NCBI GenBank assembly: GCA_947095585.1
Contig: OX352765.1
Coordinates: 19,962,444-20,026,443, forward strand
Direction of reading: 5' to 3'
Source: Nephrocerus scutellatus
Taxonomy: Eukaryota; Arthropoda; Insecta; Diptera; Pipunculidae
DNA length: 64,000 bases
Of the stretch, positions 36,480 to 48,400 are shown piece by piece. The notes beneath the pieces were generated by a model. The model made no database searches. It was not told where the DNA came from and saw nothing but the letters and a program-made list of their open reading frames with translations. Positions within the stretch are counted from its first letter, which is position 1; each line of letters starts with the position of its first letter. The position numbers and the translations under genes are program-made.

Positions 36480-37434
36480 CCACCCCCACCCGGCAAGACT
36501 ACTCTGCTTACTACTAACTAGAGCTAGGATCGAGATAAATCCAGGTCCCAGAACCTGGCACTGCTCGGTCTGTAACCGTTCAATATAATAATATTTTAAT
36601 TGCTGCCGTGCAGGAGACCAAAATCTCTAACTTATGCTCATTGACATGCTTTGACGATTATCAGACGGGGGACTCGCTTTTATTCTACACCAGACTGTGT
36701 ACAAATACATCTCCCAGCAGTCATCCACTGATCCTCACTTTGAGGCAAGGTGTATGTCAGTTAGTACTGGAGATTTCGAGTTATTATTCACCAAACCTCC
36801 CGTAAACAGCACAGTAAATGGTTATCAACCATCCCTACTGCACTTTGTCCCGGGTAAAAACATAATTGTGATGGGGGATTTCAGTGCCCATCACCCCCAT
36901 TTGGTTCTCCGCTCTCCCAAGAACAACCGCGGAAAGAGCATTCTGGACCAATTAGAAAAAAACTGACTTTGGCACCTTAAATAAACCAGAATCACTGCTT
37001 CGTGCTCTAGCTCGCCTGATATTACAATAGCAAGCACCTCACTATTAAGATTCCTATTATAGCGAGCAGCACCAGCGCTTAGCTCTAATCACCTCCCAGT
37101 TGTGATCAAAAACAAAAAGCCAATTGGCAAGGTTTCGTGGACTTCGTTGAGCATCAGTTGCCTGATATCCATTGAACTCAGTTATGTTGCTGCCTATGGT
37201 TTAACGAGGCTAAATAAAGGATAAACTCCTACCCAACAGAGTTATCTGGATTCTTCAAAATAAAAAAAGGAAACTGCCGTCGTCTTCCAAAAATCGTCTG
37301 CAACGCTTTTCACCTCTTGGACCAAAGTAATCAGACTATCACTATCACATATCACATATGGCATAATTCTACGGTCCTCTTCGGCCACGACTTGTGCGAC
37401 AATTGGCGACCATCATTAGATGTACCAGTATTAA
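36480..37434 (+). mobile_element. LINE endonuclease domain fragment (LOA/I-like)
   Basis: Starts with TRARIEINPGPRTWHCSVC, a short Cys motif, then AAVQETKISNL, MSVSTGDFELLF, NIIVMGDFSAHHPHL (the GDFNAHH motif of the AP-like endonuclease), SPDITIAST and SSNHLPVVIK (SDH motif with D changed to N). The catalytic series is partly kept but frames shift. It is followed at 37435 by a family A insertion. Confidence 0.8.
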
Positions 37435-37645
37435 CTCATTGGTAAGAGCTGAGCGGTAGGATTTAAGGAACACGACAGCAAGGCCGCCCAAACCTAGGTT
37501 GGAAGGATGGCGTAGACCATGACGCCCAGAGTTTAGGGATGCCAAACTGGATGACTTCGGCTCGAAATTGGGACCGGTGAATAGACTTTTTGCCGGAGGC
37601 CAGGACCGGACAACGGTTGTAGAGCCTAATATGATGATGAAGAGC
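37435..37645 (+). mobile_element. Family A LINE 3' end, nested
   Basis: Matches 15600-15795 closely (GGAACACGACAGCAAGGCCG, GGCGTAGACCATGACG, then GTAGAGCCTAATATGATGAT). It lies between the endonuclease and later pieces of another LINE, so it is probably a younger, 5'-truncated insertion. Confidence 0.75.
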
Positions 37646-38375
37646 TGAGCCTATCTTACACCCATGCCGATTTAAGGGATGACGGCAACCGGTTATATGA
37701 CGCGCAACTTCACGCCGAGCACACAATCGCACCAGTAACATCAGAAGGCACCTCTGATGAACCAAGGAATTTTGTAACACCAGGGGACACATGTGACGCT
37801 ACCAATGCTTGCGCTCTACCCGCATTTGGTGTAGTAAACCACCAGCCAGAAACTGGGTCCTTAACCAAAAGTTGGCACAGACCCAGCGAACGTCTAAGGA
37901 GATCAACCTTACCTGTGGGTGGAACCAACTCCCGTAGTACCAACTCGAGATCTGACATCAAAGGCCTCAGTTCGTTCAGTATGAGTGCCTGGGCGAAGCA
38001 AAGCTAACACTGGCAGAACATCATCCGGAACCTCGATCCCGATCATTTGTCACAGGCACATCACAGTCTATGTTGTTACGACTGAGCTACTAAATACGAA
38101 GAGACCACCCAATAGTAGCCCTTTCAGATGGTGTCGCTTAAGTACGAAGACATTATCCATACTGAGAATACTCTAAGCACCCGCGACCCCTTTATCTTCG
38201 GTGGTAAAGCCCCTGCAGGTGGACCCCGCCGCCGTGTCGAACCCTGACTGTGAGATACCACCACGCTGCAAGATATCAGGAATAGTGATTGCGAACCGGT
38301 TTATTCCTTAAAACCCAGTTTTGCTAATTTTACAATAAATTTCTTAATTTTTTTGATTTCTGAAAAATTTAGGAC
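37646..38375. other. Probable LINE-related non-coding sequence
   Basis: G/C-richer than its surroundings. Contains TGTGGGTGGAACCAACTCCC and GCAGGTGGACCCCGCCGCCG, which look like LINE 5' leader sequence on the minus strand. I could not identify coding sequence. Confidence 0.35.
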
Positions 38376-38379
38376 GTAC

Positions 38380-38740
38380 AGAGACAGCATAAACCAAGTC
38401 ATACCGGCTACCTGGAATCCCACCACTGTCCGTTCAGCCTCAATTATTCACTATGAGACTGTCTCTGTAGCAGTCTTCTCAATTAGGATAAATAGGGTCC
38501 TTGGTAGACACCCTCCTCCCATAAATAATAGCGAAAATGCCCTCCCCAGGGAAACCCAGGCAACCCTGGAACAACTCCGGCCGGGTTGGTCATATACTTC
38601 AGAGTTATAAAGCTCGTATTATGCCTGGCACCAATGTTCTCTGTCCCGACTGTAGACCCATACCTACCATTTTGGACGTAACAGGCCTGTGGTCAGATCC
38701 AGTCGGCATGGCCTGTCGACCAAGTCGATAACTACACACC
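38380..38740 (+). mobile_element. I/LOA-like LINE C-terminal fragment
   Basis: VLGRHPPPINNSENALPRET and ATLEQLRPGWSYTSEL are typical of the end of I-type LINE polymerases. A frameshifted NVLCPDC (Cys-His motif) and LWSDPVG follow. It may be the far end of the element whose endonuclease lies at 36480-37434. Confidence 0.7.
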
Positions 38741-39043
38741 ATCTTTAGTTCATCTAATTAGTACTAAGAACTTTTATTTGCTAAATGATTTGCTTCCATT
38801 CAGTTTATTGTTAATCGAAGTAAACGTTTAAAAGGTATATAAGTACTGCGGATGTTGGTACAATGATTTTAGGATTTCTGTTTAGTCTGATTTTAGATCT
38901 GGAATTGCTACCACAACATCAAAAAGCAACTGTCTCTTACTATACTTCTCTTTGCAGACATTAACCATAACCCTTAAGGAGGAAAACTTCATCTATATAT
39001 AAAATTCACTTGATTAAACCAACCAACACATCACATATCAAAG

Positions 39044-39500
39044 ATGAGCAAATCAAATGGACCAACACCACCTCAATACACATACGTTCCGCCACCATCG
39101 GCTCCACCCAGCTATCAGGAAGCTGTAGGTGGTGTTGAGCCGACCAGCCCATTCAAACCCATCGTTCAGCCGTCAACAACAAATGCAACTATCGTTACGA
39201 CAGTAGTACCTATTGGCCGAACGGCAACGCACATGATTTGTCCATCGTGCCATTTTGAAATTGAGACAACCACACGAACGGAGCCGGGCATGATTGCATA
39301 TCTTTCGGGTTTTGTCATCGCATTATTGGGGTGAGTATTGGAGGATTTAAAAAAAAACATTTAAATTCAAAATTTACTTTGTTTTGCCTTACAGCTGCTG
39401 GTTTGGATGTTGCCTAATTCCATGCTGCATTGACGAATGCATGGATGTCCATCACACCTGTCCCAATTGCAAAGCGTATTTGGGACGTCATCGACGATAA
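39044..39500 (+). CDS. LITAF-domain (SIMPLE-like) membrane protein
   Basis: Two coding exons, 39044-39330 and 39395-39500, joined by a 64-nt intron (GG/GTGAGT ... TTACAG/C), give a 130-residue protein. The Pro-rich N-terminus holds [10 protein letters not shown], combining a PSAP (TSG101-type) and a PPSY (NEDD4-type) motif, as in animal LITAF. The LITAF domain follows: [20 protein letters not shown] (first CxxC), a hydrophobic segment spanning the splice ([24 protein letters not shown]), then [15 protein letters not shown] (second CxxC). Family members sit on late endosome or lysosome membranes, where the two CxxC knuckles bind zinc and the hydrophobic segment enters the membrane from the cytosolic side. 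The start is the first ATG, preceded by ATCAAAG. A possible 5' UTR acceptor ends at 38957. Length and domain order are normal for the family and nothing is broken. Confidence 0.93.
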
Positions 39501-39593
39501 TCGGGGATAGCATCGCGTAAAGCATACAACAGACGCAAGACAGCACAACGAAGTGACATGTGAAATCGAAGCATTTCCATTTCGTGAAAAAAA

Positions 39594-39599
39594 AATAAA
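39594..39599 (+). promoter_or_regulatory. Poly(A) signal candidate of the LITAF gene
   Basis: AATAAA, 94 nt past the stop codon. Other signals lie farther on near 40165. Confidence 0.4.
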
Positions 39600-39600
39600 G

Positions 39601-40735
39601 GGAGGGGGTTGTTCTCTGCTCTGCATTAATATAAATGTTATGTTGTTTAAATTATTATTATATATGAATATTTGTTTCTTCTGCAATCAATGGAAATACG
39701 TTTTTTAAAAGGCAAAACTGACGGACGTCCATTTTAGGACACACAGCACACACCCAAGCCACACATCATACACCAGAATGACAATGAGTTTCTCCCGTTC
39801 CGATTTGCAGTTTAAAAACATTTATTTTAAGAATTTTTATATATTTATTATTTTGTTTCTAATTTATAAATGTAAAAGTAGCGCAGCAACACTTTCAGCA
39901 CAAGTGCACACTTGCACTAACAAATTGATAGGACAGGTTTCTTTTGTTGTTGTTTTTTCATCAATGTATAGTTTGTAGAAAGAAATGCACAACCAACTGA
40001 GTTCATTTAATTTGTGAATTTATAAAACCATACAATTAGCGCCACAATTTTAAATAACTTAAAAAACAGAAACAAGAAACTTAAGAAGGACGAAATTAAA
40101 AAGACGCAAATTTAAGTAATCGTTCGTGCCTTCGTGATAGTTTTTTTTTTCTCAATATATAATACAATAAAAAGCTTAATATAAATCTAAGCAGTGAACG
40201 ATGATAGTTGACAATTACTACACAGCAACAACTTTTTCAAATTTTGTTACAAATGCATATACATATGATATGAAATTGTATATTTTATTGCTCTAATATA
40301 CTAATGTATCCCACTATACAACTTACTACAACTTATACTTGAATAACATACACTGGAAGCTGATATTTTACGAATGACAAACTTTTGTAAAAAAAAAATA
40401 ACAAACACACAGAATGAATTTCTAATACATGGCAAATAAATGAAAAAATCCAACACAACATGTTCTGTTGTTGTTATTTTGTGACTGCGCGTGCATTTGT
40501 TCGCACAAACAACTCGATTCATTCAAATATTTGCAAGACCTAAGGAAAATTAACAGACATCTATTTCAATTCAAAAGGATTTCACTGGTTAAACGACTGA
40601 TGTTCGTACTATTGAGTAAAATATTTGGAAACCAATAACAGATACTTTTATAATCGTTTCATTTTGTAGATTTTCCTCAACAAAACAAATTCAATAAAGT
40701 CTTGTCATGGTAGTGCTGCACCTGCATATAACTAA
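39601..40735. other. AT-rich DNA downstream of the LITAF gene
   Basis: Could include a long 3' UTR. No coding or repeat feature recognised. Confidence 0.45.
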
Positions 40736-40739
40736 GGAT

Positions 40740-40960
40740 TTTAGGGCGAAATAACGTTCTTTTAAATTTCATGGAAACGCTGGTCAATCGTCAGGTCATG
40801 AAATATCTTGAAACACACGAAATCATTAGTGACAACGTTTGCTTCATATTTTGCAGCTAGCTCCATGCCACCAGATAGTGTGTCGTCGCCGCTTGTACTT
40901 GCTCGATTAAAATCCTCTATGGGACTGATTTTTTTTAATAATAGCCTAGCCCATAATTGG
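40740..40960 (+). mobile_element. Rearranged Jockey-like LINE scrap (family J)
   Basis: METLVNRQVMKYLETHEIIS, an RT piece matching METLINFQLKKYLETNEILS of the 54-55 kb copy, comes first. FAASSMPPDSVS, which lies upstream of the RT in the intact order (compare 49790-49830), comes second. The order of the two pieces is therefore reversed relative to an intact element. Confidence 0.65.
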
Positions 40961-40984
40961 CAGACACTGCCAATTATTTGTTTA

Positions 40985-41200
40985 TTCTAAGAGACGTACC
41001 ACCTCCCTAATGAAAGATAGTACATTCTTAGTGGCAGAATTTCTCAACTCTGCTGTGGAGCATATTTCCATGTGTTTCCATGTGAAAGATGCGTCTCCTT
41101 AACCAAAGTAATGCTGGTCAGAGAAAGAGACAGCCCTAGCTAGTTCATCTGCATATTCGTTGCCTGCAATTCACTGATTACCAGGGAACCAACCGACTTT
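40985..41200 (-). mobile_element. LINE RNase H scrap
   Basis: Minus-strand sequence matches parts of 14360-15010 (TTCATCTGCATATTCGTTGC; RNase H end motif reading like GNEYADELA), with most of the tail deleted. Confidence 0.6.
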
Positions 41201-41515
41201 GACTTTGTTGTGTATGCCGAACGCACCACTAGGTACTTGTGGGCTAGTACGGCAGAACTTGGGGTCTAAATCTTAAAATTGTACATTGGATGCACATAAT
41301 GATGGTGCAGCCATCGTTTGGAGACCGAAAGTTCTTGACCGGCAACTAAGCTTCAGAAGATGCAAATATTTGCCCGTCTAGGTATAACGGATGCCATGCG
41401 CACCTGCCCTACGATAGCACTAGAAACCTTTGTAGGGCTTTCAACCCTGCTAATCTTCATTAGAAAAACAGCTGCTAGATGCGCTATTAAGCTACAACAA
41501 GTACCTAGTGGTGCG
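41200..41515 (+). mobile_element. LOA/I-like LINE scrap, plus orientation
   Basis: Shares with 10730-11010 the phrases CATCGTTTGGAGACCGAAAG, GCAACTAAGCTTCAGAA and GCTAGATGCGCTATTAAGCT. It is a thumb-region relic of the LOA-like family. Confidence 0.65.
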
Positions 41516-41995
41516 TTCGATGGCGGCGACGCCGAGATTTTTAACTTCACTGGAATAATCTAATGTGGTGCCTTTGATGATGATAGGTCCCAAACCGACC
41601 AGTCTTCTTTTCGTGAAAGGAACTAGAACGGTTTAGCAAGGATTGATGGAAAGTCCTTCTCTGCTGCAAAATTCTAAGACGTGTAGTAAAGCACCTTGCA
41701 CGACACTACTGATAGTCGTGCAGAGCCAAATCGTCTGCATAACCAGTGGCGATGTAGCCTGATCTGTGAAGATCGACTAGAAGATTGTCAATGACTAGTG
41801 ACCACAGAAGGGAAGAAATCACTCATCCTTGGGCATTAACTGCAGTCACAGCACAGACACTCCTCCCGAGGAAATATCTCGACTTTCAAGCATGACCCTT
41901 TTACTATGATTAGTCGAGACTTCGATCCCTCTGCTACCGATTGCCGTTGAAATAGAGTCGTAGCCAGTGTTATCGAAAGCGCCTTCAATGTCGAG
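41515..41995 (-). mobile_element. LOA/I-like LINE scrap, minus orientation
   Basis: The minus strand reads FLDIEGAFDNTGYDSI, then SSLLWSLVIDNLLVDLHRSG and GYADDLALHD, closely matching 10200-10480. It lies head-on against the plus-oriented piece at 41200-41515. Confidence 0.75.
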
Positions 41996-42084
41996 GAAGG
42001 CACACTGCCAATAATTGCAGGAATATTGTGAAGAGTAGAAAAATATCGAAACGAGTTACGTGATGTGCAAATTTTCTTTCTTTT

Positions 42085-43445
42085 TCTTATGTCCTATATC
42101 CCCTTGTGGGTCCTAGGGCCTATACTACGCCTACGCGCCATCGTGTGCGGTTCCTGGCAATGAACTTCAGCTGTCTCCTACTCTTCCCCAATTGCCGTGA
42201 CTCCTCCTCAACTGTTCTGCGCCATGTATTTCTCGGACGACCCGTTCTTCTACCATCCTGAAATAACGGGTTCCATTGCATTGCGTAGTTTGCTATGGAA
42301 CTGTCGCTTTTTCGGAGTGTATGACCAATCCACTGCCACTTCCGTCGTTGTATGGTTGTGCCTATTGGTTCCTGACCCGTTCTCTGGTAAAGATGTTCGT
42401 TAGATATACGGTTAGGCCAGAAAACCCTTAAGATGTTCCGTAGGCAACTATTTACGAATGTTAGTAATCTTTTTGTGATAGTAGCAGTCACCTTCCAAGT
42501 GTTGCACCCATACAACAGCACAGATTCAACGTTTGAGCGGAACAGTCGCAGCTTGGTGTTTAAGCTGATCGCATTGCTTCGCCATATCATGCGGTTGACA
42601 ATGTCCTGTTCAGTTCCACCTTCGGTCAAGACAATACTCCCAAGATATTGGAAACTCTCTACTCTCTCTACCGGTTGTCCAGCAATGTTAACTTGAGTTA
42701 CTGAGTTAGTGCCGAGGTTGATGATTTTGGTTTTGGCAGTATTAATCTTCAAACCCGCAACGTTTGCCTCCCTTTCCACATTTGTTGTCATTTGGTGCAG
42801 CTCCATAATCCTGTGTGAGAGTAAGCAAACGTCGTCAGCGTAGTCCAGATGTTTGAGTTGAGATGTAAGAGTCCAACGAATTCCCCCATTTCCAGCAACA
42901 AAAAAAGTATCGGCGATAGAATGCAACCTTGTCGTACCCCACTAAGGATTTTGAATTCCTCTGACAGCTTTCCTCTATGCAGCACATTACATTTAGAGCC
43001 ATCACAGGTTGCTTTAATAATAGCTATTAGTTTATCGGGTAAACCTCTCCTGCGCAAGGCGAGCCAGATAAACTGCCTGTTGACACTGTCAAACGCCGTA
43101 TCAAAATCGATGAACAGCAGGTGCTGTGGTGACCGGAATTCAACGCACTGTTCAGTAATGATCCGCAGGGTGTTTATGTGTTCTACACAGGAGGATCCAG
43201 TGCGGAAACCTGCTTGTTCGGCATCGAGTGTATCTTCCAGATGTTCCTTAATTCGCTCAAGCACTACTTTGGCTATTACCTTTGTAACTGCAAGAAGAAC
43301 GCCTCTCTAGTGCTGGCACTCCATAAGACTACCTTTTTTAGGGAGCTTGACAATCATTCCCTTCTTCTACCACCTTATCTCTAAGAATCGTCACTGGCAA
43401 TCGCACCGACACCAGCACGCCAATTCTTCAAAAATTCAATTCGGC
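42085..43445 (-). mobile_element. RTE-like LINE, long RT fragment
   Basis: From 43445 downward the minus strand encodes LDAEQAGFRTGSSCVEHINT, LFIDFDTAFDSVNRQFIW, GVRQGCILSPILFLL, HLDYADDVCLLSHRIM (intact YADD), FQYLGSIV, FRSNVESVLLYGCNTWKVTA and the tail IQRRKWQWIGHTLRK ... RRTGRPRNTWRRTVEEE. Two large frames (43264-42788 and 42926-42120) cover most of it and overlap, needing one frameshift. Sequence before 43264 has stops, and no endonuclease is visible, so the copy is 5'-truncated. It is the best-preserved polymerase in the window. It ends about 260 nt beyond the stop codon of the minus-strand Myb/SANT-like gene. Confidence 0.88.
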
Positions 43446-43510
43446 GAAAAACAGTAAAAGATTATTAATTACAGATCCTTTTTGTTTTTTTGGAAAATTC
43501 ATTTTTTATA

Positions 43511-43516
43511 TTTATT
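43511..43516 (-). promoter_or_regulatory. Poly(A) signal candidate
   Basis: AATAAA on the minus strand, about 190 nt past the stop codon of the gene at 43706-45452. Confidence 0.35.
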
Positions 43517-43705
43517 TCATTAAGGAATGCAAGTACTTGCTAAAAGTTAGTCAAATAAAAATTTAGATTACAGTTGAATTAAGGAGAGTCGTGACATGTT
43601 GTGAGCGCTCTGTTAGAGTCTACTAGCACACACCGACGTCTTTACATTTATCATCAGTCTCTATAAATAAAAAAAACTTTCTTTCGCAAATAATTAAAAG
43701 AGAAT

Positions 43706-45452
43706 TTAAACATTAAATGCAGTAACTCTCTTTCGTTTTGCATTGGAACCCTTAATATTATAACATTTTTCTTGTTCGGTAAAGAAAATCGGTGAATTTG
43801 TGATACGCTGCTCGCTATCCTCTGTGGTGGAATATTGTGAATAATGTTGAAGCTCCAACGAGCTATCGTCGAAATCGTTTGATGATGAGTCGATGAAGAT
43901 TTCTTAAGTTTGAAATTAAAAATAAATAATTTGTTGACCAGAATTCAAAAAAGTATGTGTGCTATACAAACCGTTTTTAACATCAGGTTGTAGTTTCTCA
44001 TCGACGGAGCACCTTTCAAATTGATTCCCACCTAACGAACTATCCGGATTCAAAGCAGAACTGTCTCGAAATTCATTTGGTGTCCACGATGAATTTGCAG
44101 TCCATAACATATAGGCCCGTTCTTCCTGATTAGAAATCGGTTTAAAATTTTTAGGTTGAAGTGCAGCTGGGCCAGTTATACTAGCATTGTATCGGACTTT
44201 ACTGAATGTCGAATAGCGCCAATTGTCAAAAGTCTTAAGAAAGAAAAATGGTTTTTATTTGATTTCTTTACTGGCACACAATTGATAAAGAAAACACACG
44301 CTTATCCATTCCATTGTTGATTTAACGGGACCGAATACATTGTTGAGCTCTGCCGCTAAATTATCCCAAAGCGGCATAATTCTTTCACTCCAAGGTTTTG
44401 TATCACCTATGATACTGTTCGATTCCAAATATGACAAATAAACCTCCTTTTGTGGGAATGTGGTTTTCTGTTTTTGCCTACGAGCTAATTGATTGGGGGC
44501 AAAAAAAATATAAATACAACTCCGAAGACGCAAAACACTTACTTCTTTTTTGTCGTTTTGAAGCCTCACCACCATTTGCTGTTAAAGAGCCGGCTATGTC
44601 TGTAATCACTGTCGGCATAAACTGTGCCTTTGCATTTTCGAAAATAGCTGATAACAAAAATAAGTTTAATTATATACATGCGTATGTATTTATGTTTTTT
44701 TACGTTTTGGATTTATATATAATGTCCCAGATTGTGGCATCTTCGGTACTTCCAATGAATTAACATTCTCGTCCGGAATTTGCTCTATTTTTGGTTTAAT
44801 GAGTGGAACTTCTGGTGTTCTTTTAAATCGCTGCTGCTGACTGATCTCCATATTTTCGTCTTCAATGTTTGATCCGTTGGACATTTTTCTCTGCTGCAAA
44901 TCGCAGTTTCCTGTGGAATCAATCGGTTTAGGAATAAACACCATTGCATCGTTGAGATGTCCTCCTGAAACATTCGCTAAAGTTATTCATTTAAATTTAA
45001 TAAATTTAGTCGCCAGTCATATTAAAGTCTTACTTTGCTCAATCTCAATTACGAAATTTGTCAAATCGCGCCTTTGTCCCAAGTAGTCCAAAAGTAGGTT
45101 GTCCGGAATAGTGAAGCCGATTTTCTTGTTGCGAAACTCGCAGTTAACAATTCCAAAAGACGCTTGAACTGAAACAAGTTAATATAATAATATAATTAGC
45201 TTATTGGCTTCTATACTATAAATTAAAATTCAAATTTTTGTCTCTTAACTGTCAAATGCGGGTAAAACTAATCGTAAACAATTTACCAGAGTAATTCTTA
45301 TCATTCTCATCAATATTGTCAATAAAATACGTACCGACATTTTTCAAATCCCAAATGCTGAGATCACGACAATCTGCCGGTAGACCAATCATTATAAGCT
45401 TTTTAATGTCTTTAAACTGAAACGGAATTATGGTTCCCGACTTTAAAGACAT
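43706..45452 (-). CDS. Uncharacterised protein with shared N-terminal block and Myb/SANT-like region (paralog 1)
   Basis: Seven exons keep one frame: 45452-45335, 45168-45034, 44976-44704, 44647-44543, 44484-44300, 44233-43972 and 43902-43706, about 424 residues. Introns are 166, 57, 56, 58, 66 and 69 nt, all GT-AG. Residues 1-85 (IIPFQFKDIKKLIMIG, IWDLKNVV, EFRNKKIGFTIPDNLLLDYL) form a block I do not recognise. A Gln/Lys-rich linker carries KRQKR, a possible nuclear signal. About residues 213-290 (KEVYLSYLESN, MPLWDNLAAELNNVFG, TFDNWRYSTFSK) resemble zeste-type Myb/SANT DNA-binding regions. The last exon is acidic and Ser-rich (IFIDSSSNDFDDSSLELQ) and ends KRKRVTAFNV. If the sixth exon is read through, the protein stops early at 43916. 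The gene diverges from its paralog at 48512. A role as a DNA-binding nuclear protein is inference. Confidence 0.75.
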
Positions 45453-48400
45453 TTTATTTTAATTTTGATATTTATTATTTAGTAGTATTCCCTCTTGTTT
45501 TCCTTTTTAATTTGAATTTTCAGATTTTACTGTCACTAGTCACATGCAGTTGTCAAAATTTATATAATAAAATGACTGTCACTTGTGCATGTGTACATGA
45601 GTACTTCAGATTATGGAGTTTAATAAAAACAATTTAAAGATTAATTTCTTCTTTTGTTAAAATAAATCACTTTTCCGCTTTTGTCACTATCATCGAAAGC
45701 ACACAAAAAAAATTTTTACAACCTGTCTTTTTTTATCTTTCGTTAAGAAAATATAAAAAAATGGCACACGCTGCAACTCGAAGTGTTGAAATTAAAAATA
45801 AAGCGTCATATTCTCATCTGTCTTCTATTTGTCAAAAGTTATAATACAATTCAAAGTGTCAAACGTAAACGATTTTTACCACCACGCAACAATCTTTGGC
45901 AGTGTTTTTTTTTATGTCAGAATACTCGGAGGGATAATTCAACTGTCATAAATCAAATCTGTTTTTTTTTATTCATTCTCCGAGAAATCTTTTTTCTCTG
46001 AAGCGTTTTTTTTGCGCTCTGATAATTCTCGGATATGAACTTTTTACTCTGAAAAAATATACAGAACATTTTTTGACAACTGTAGTTGTTTGCTTCTTTA
46101 AGCAGGAGACATTTTGACTACTGTGGAACATTCAGTGAGAAATAAAATTTTTCTCTGATAAAAAAAATATGCAGATAATTTTTTTGATCTGATCAATGAA
46201 AAAAATTTATCGGATTTTGCGGAGATCTCGGGACTCAGATTTCTCGGATTTCCCCGAAAAAAAACCTCCCGTTTTTGATGCCATAGGCTGTGTTTTTATG
46301 TCGGAGTACTCGGAGAGACAATTTAACTGTCAGAATTCATTTCGCGACCATTTCGAATATTAGTGCATGGAATTTGCAAAAAACTGATTATTGCTGTCTT
46401 GCTTTTCTTGTTAAACGGTTTGCAAATGTATTTAAAATTCTCTGGTAACTTTCTTCGTCTGTACTCAAGTTCTAAGGATCGCTTCTGATGGAAAACGAAA
46501 TAAGTCCTCTCAGAATTTTTTTATTTTGGCATTCGTTTTAGTTTGCCTGTACGACGAACACGTATTCATTGGGTCCCATCTTTGCGTTAAATTTCGCAAC
46601 TTCAACGAATACGTCGACGATACTGACTATTCTATTCTATGGGATTATATGGGCTGGGCCCTTTAGGTGACGATTTCGACTTGAATATATAAAGCAAATC
46701 CATGAAACATAAATATTTATTACACTTAAATGTAAGCCAACCATATAGACTAACGAACCAGGGAAGGTCGAGATTTTTACCAAATGTTGAAGGCGACCTA
46801 CTTATTTAATAAACGTAAAAAATTTGGTTCTACATAGTCAAAAATAGATCAATAAGTTTTCATGTTCTCTTGGATTAATTTTAATTGTTTTAGAAAAATC
46901 AAAAGAAAATTATAAAAAAAATTATCGACAAAAGTCACTTTTAAAAAATAAAATAAAAATACATTTGAAAAGAGCGTACACGGCAGCACTACATAAAAGC
47001 CAGTAGAAAGTCTTCCTATTATCGCACTTCCATGTTGGAATATTGTTTTATTATATTTTTGAATTTATAAAACATTACAATAACTTTAAGCATTTTCATG
47101 AATAAAAATTAGTCAATATGACAGATGCGTTCAAACCAACCTAACTCAACAGGTTTATTTTCGTGAAGTTTATTTGGGCTAAATGAAGCACTAATTAAAG
47201 TTTCCAGGCACATAAACCTGATTTAAAACTAGATCATGAAAAAGAAGTATAAAAAAATTAATATATTTTGTTATTTTCTCATGTTGTGTAGCATGTTTTT
47301 CTGGAGTTTGTTATACTTTTAGCGATCATGTTGGTCCAGCGAACATCGGCCGATAAACAACACCATGGTAAAATGAAATTATTTGTCCACCATAATTCAC
47401 TAACTGACCACCATGAAACATTTTTTAAGTTGAAAAATTGTGAAACGATGTGACAAAGCCACAACGATGGACATGGATGGCGCAACATGAGAAAATATAC
47501 AAACTTAGAATTCAATCGAACATAATTTATATTTTAAAGTCCCAAATGTCCCAAAATGTACAGATCTGTTTTCGTTTTGAACGGGAAATGAACAAGTTGA
47601 CAGCCAAAAATAAAATCTGGGGCAGAGTTTTACGAAATAAAACCACATTAGTAATTCGATAGCCCTTTGTAGACAGCTCAGGAGTGTGTTCACTAACTGT
47701 ACACTTTTACAAAATTGTTAACAATGACAGTTTCTTAACCGTTCGTAAACCTATAATGTAACAAGAGGTTTTTTGATTTTCGTAAAGCTACACAATATAT
47801 TCCGTTATTGTTATAAACGTCACTATCAACCATGCTCAATACTGCCTCTACAAATGTCCTTCTTACAATATCACACGCAAAAATTAATCATAGCGAAATT
47901 TAAAATTTTGAGGAAAAAGTAGTTAATTTGGTCATGTTTGTTAATAATGAAGGGGTATGTATACGACTTAATTAATTAAATATGAGGTTGTTTATTTAGT
48001 TTATTTTCAAGTAGAATTTTTATTTGTTATTATTGTTTTGGACATTTGGAACGAGATAGTTTTTTATGGCTACGTCATTTCTACAATGACAGCTTAAAAG
48101 TATTGTAATAATGTAGAGTAAGTGAACACGTTCCAGTGTCAGCAGCAGCTGACGTTCTACACTATTCCTTCATCAATTGCTATATTGCTTTCAACAAAAT
48201 GAGTTAGGTATTTTTTGTGTTTAACGGCTGATTAAAGCAACAGCAAAAACTAACCAATTTTTGGTAAATTATTTGTTTCATATGTTTGCCAACTTATCCA
48301 TATATAATTTTTAAAAGTCGACTCTGGTGGTGAGAATTATATATAAAAATTTGGTTAAATATTTCTTTACCAAACCATTTCTGGTCTCTCCAATGTGTTT

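Noticed and set aside
42197..43384. Plus-strand ORFs at 42197, 42433, 42849 and 43178
   Set aside because: They are opposite-strand shadows of the RTE-like polymerase.
44690..44944. 84-codon ORF as a separate gene
   Set aside because: It is part of exon 3 of paralog 1; the donor at 44703 lies just before its stop and restores the frame.
47676..48140. hAT-type MITE bounded by CAGGAGTGTGTTCACT and its partial complement
   Set aside because: Ends match at only about 19 of 26 bases and no 8-bp target duplication is visible.
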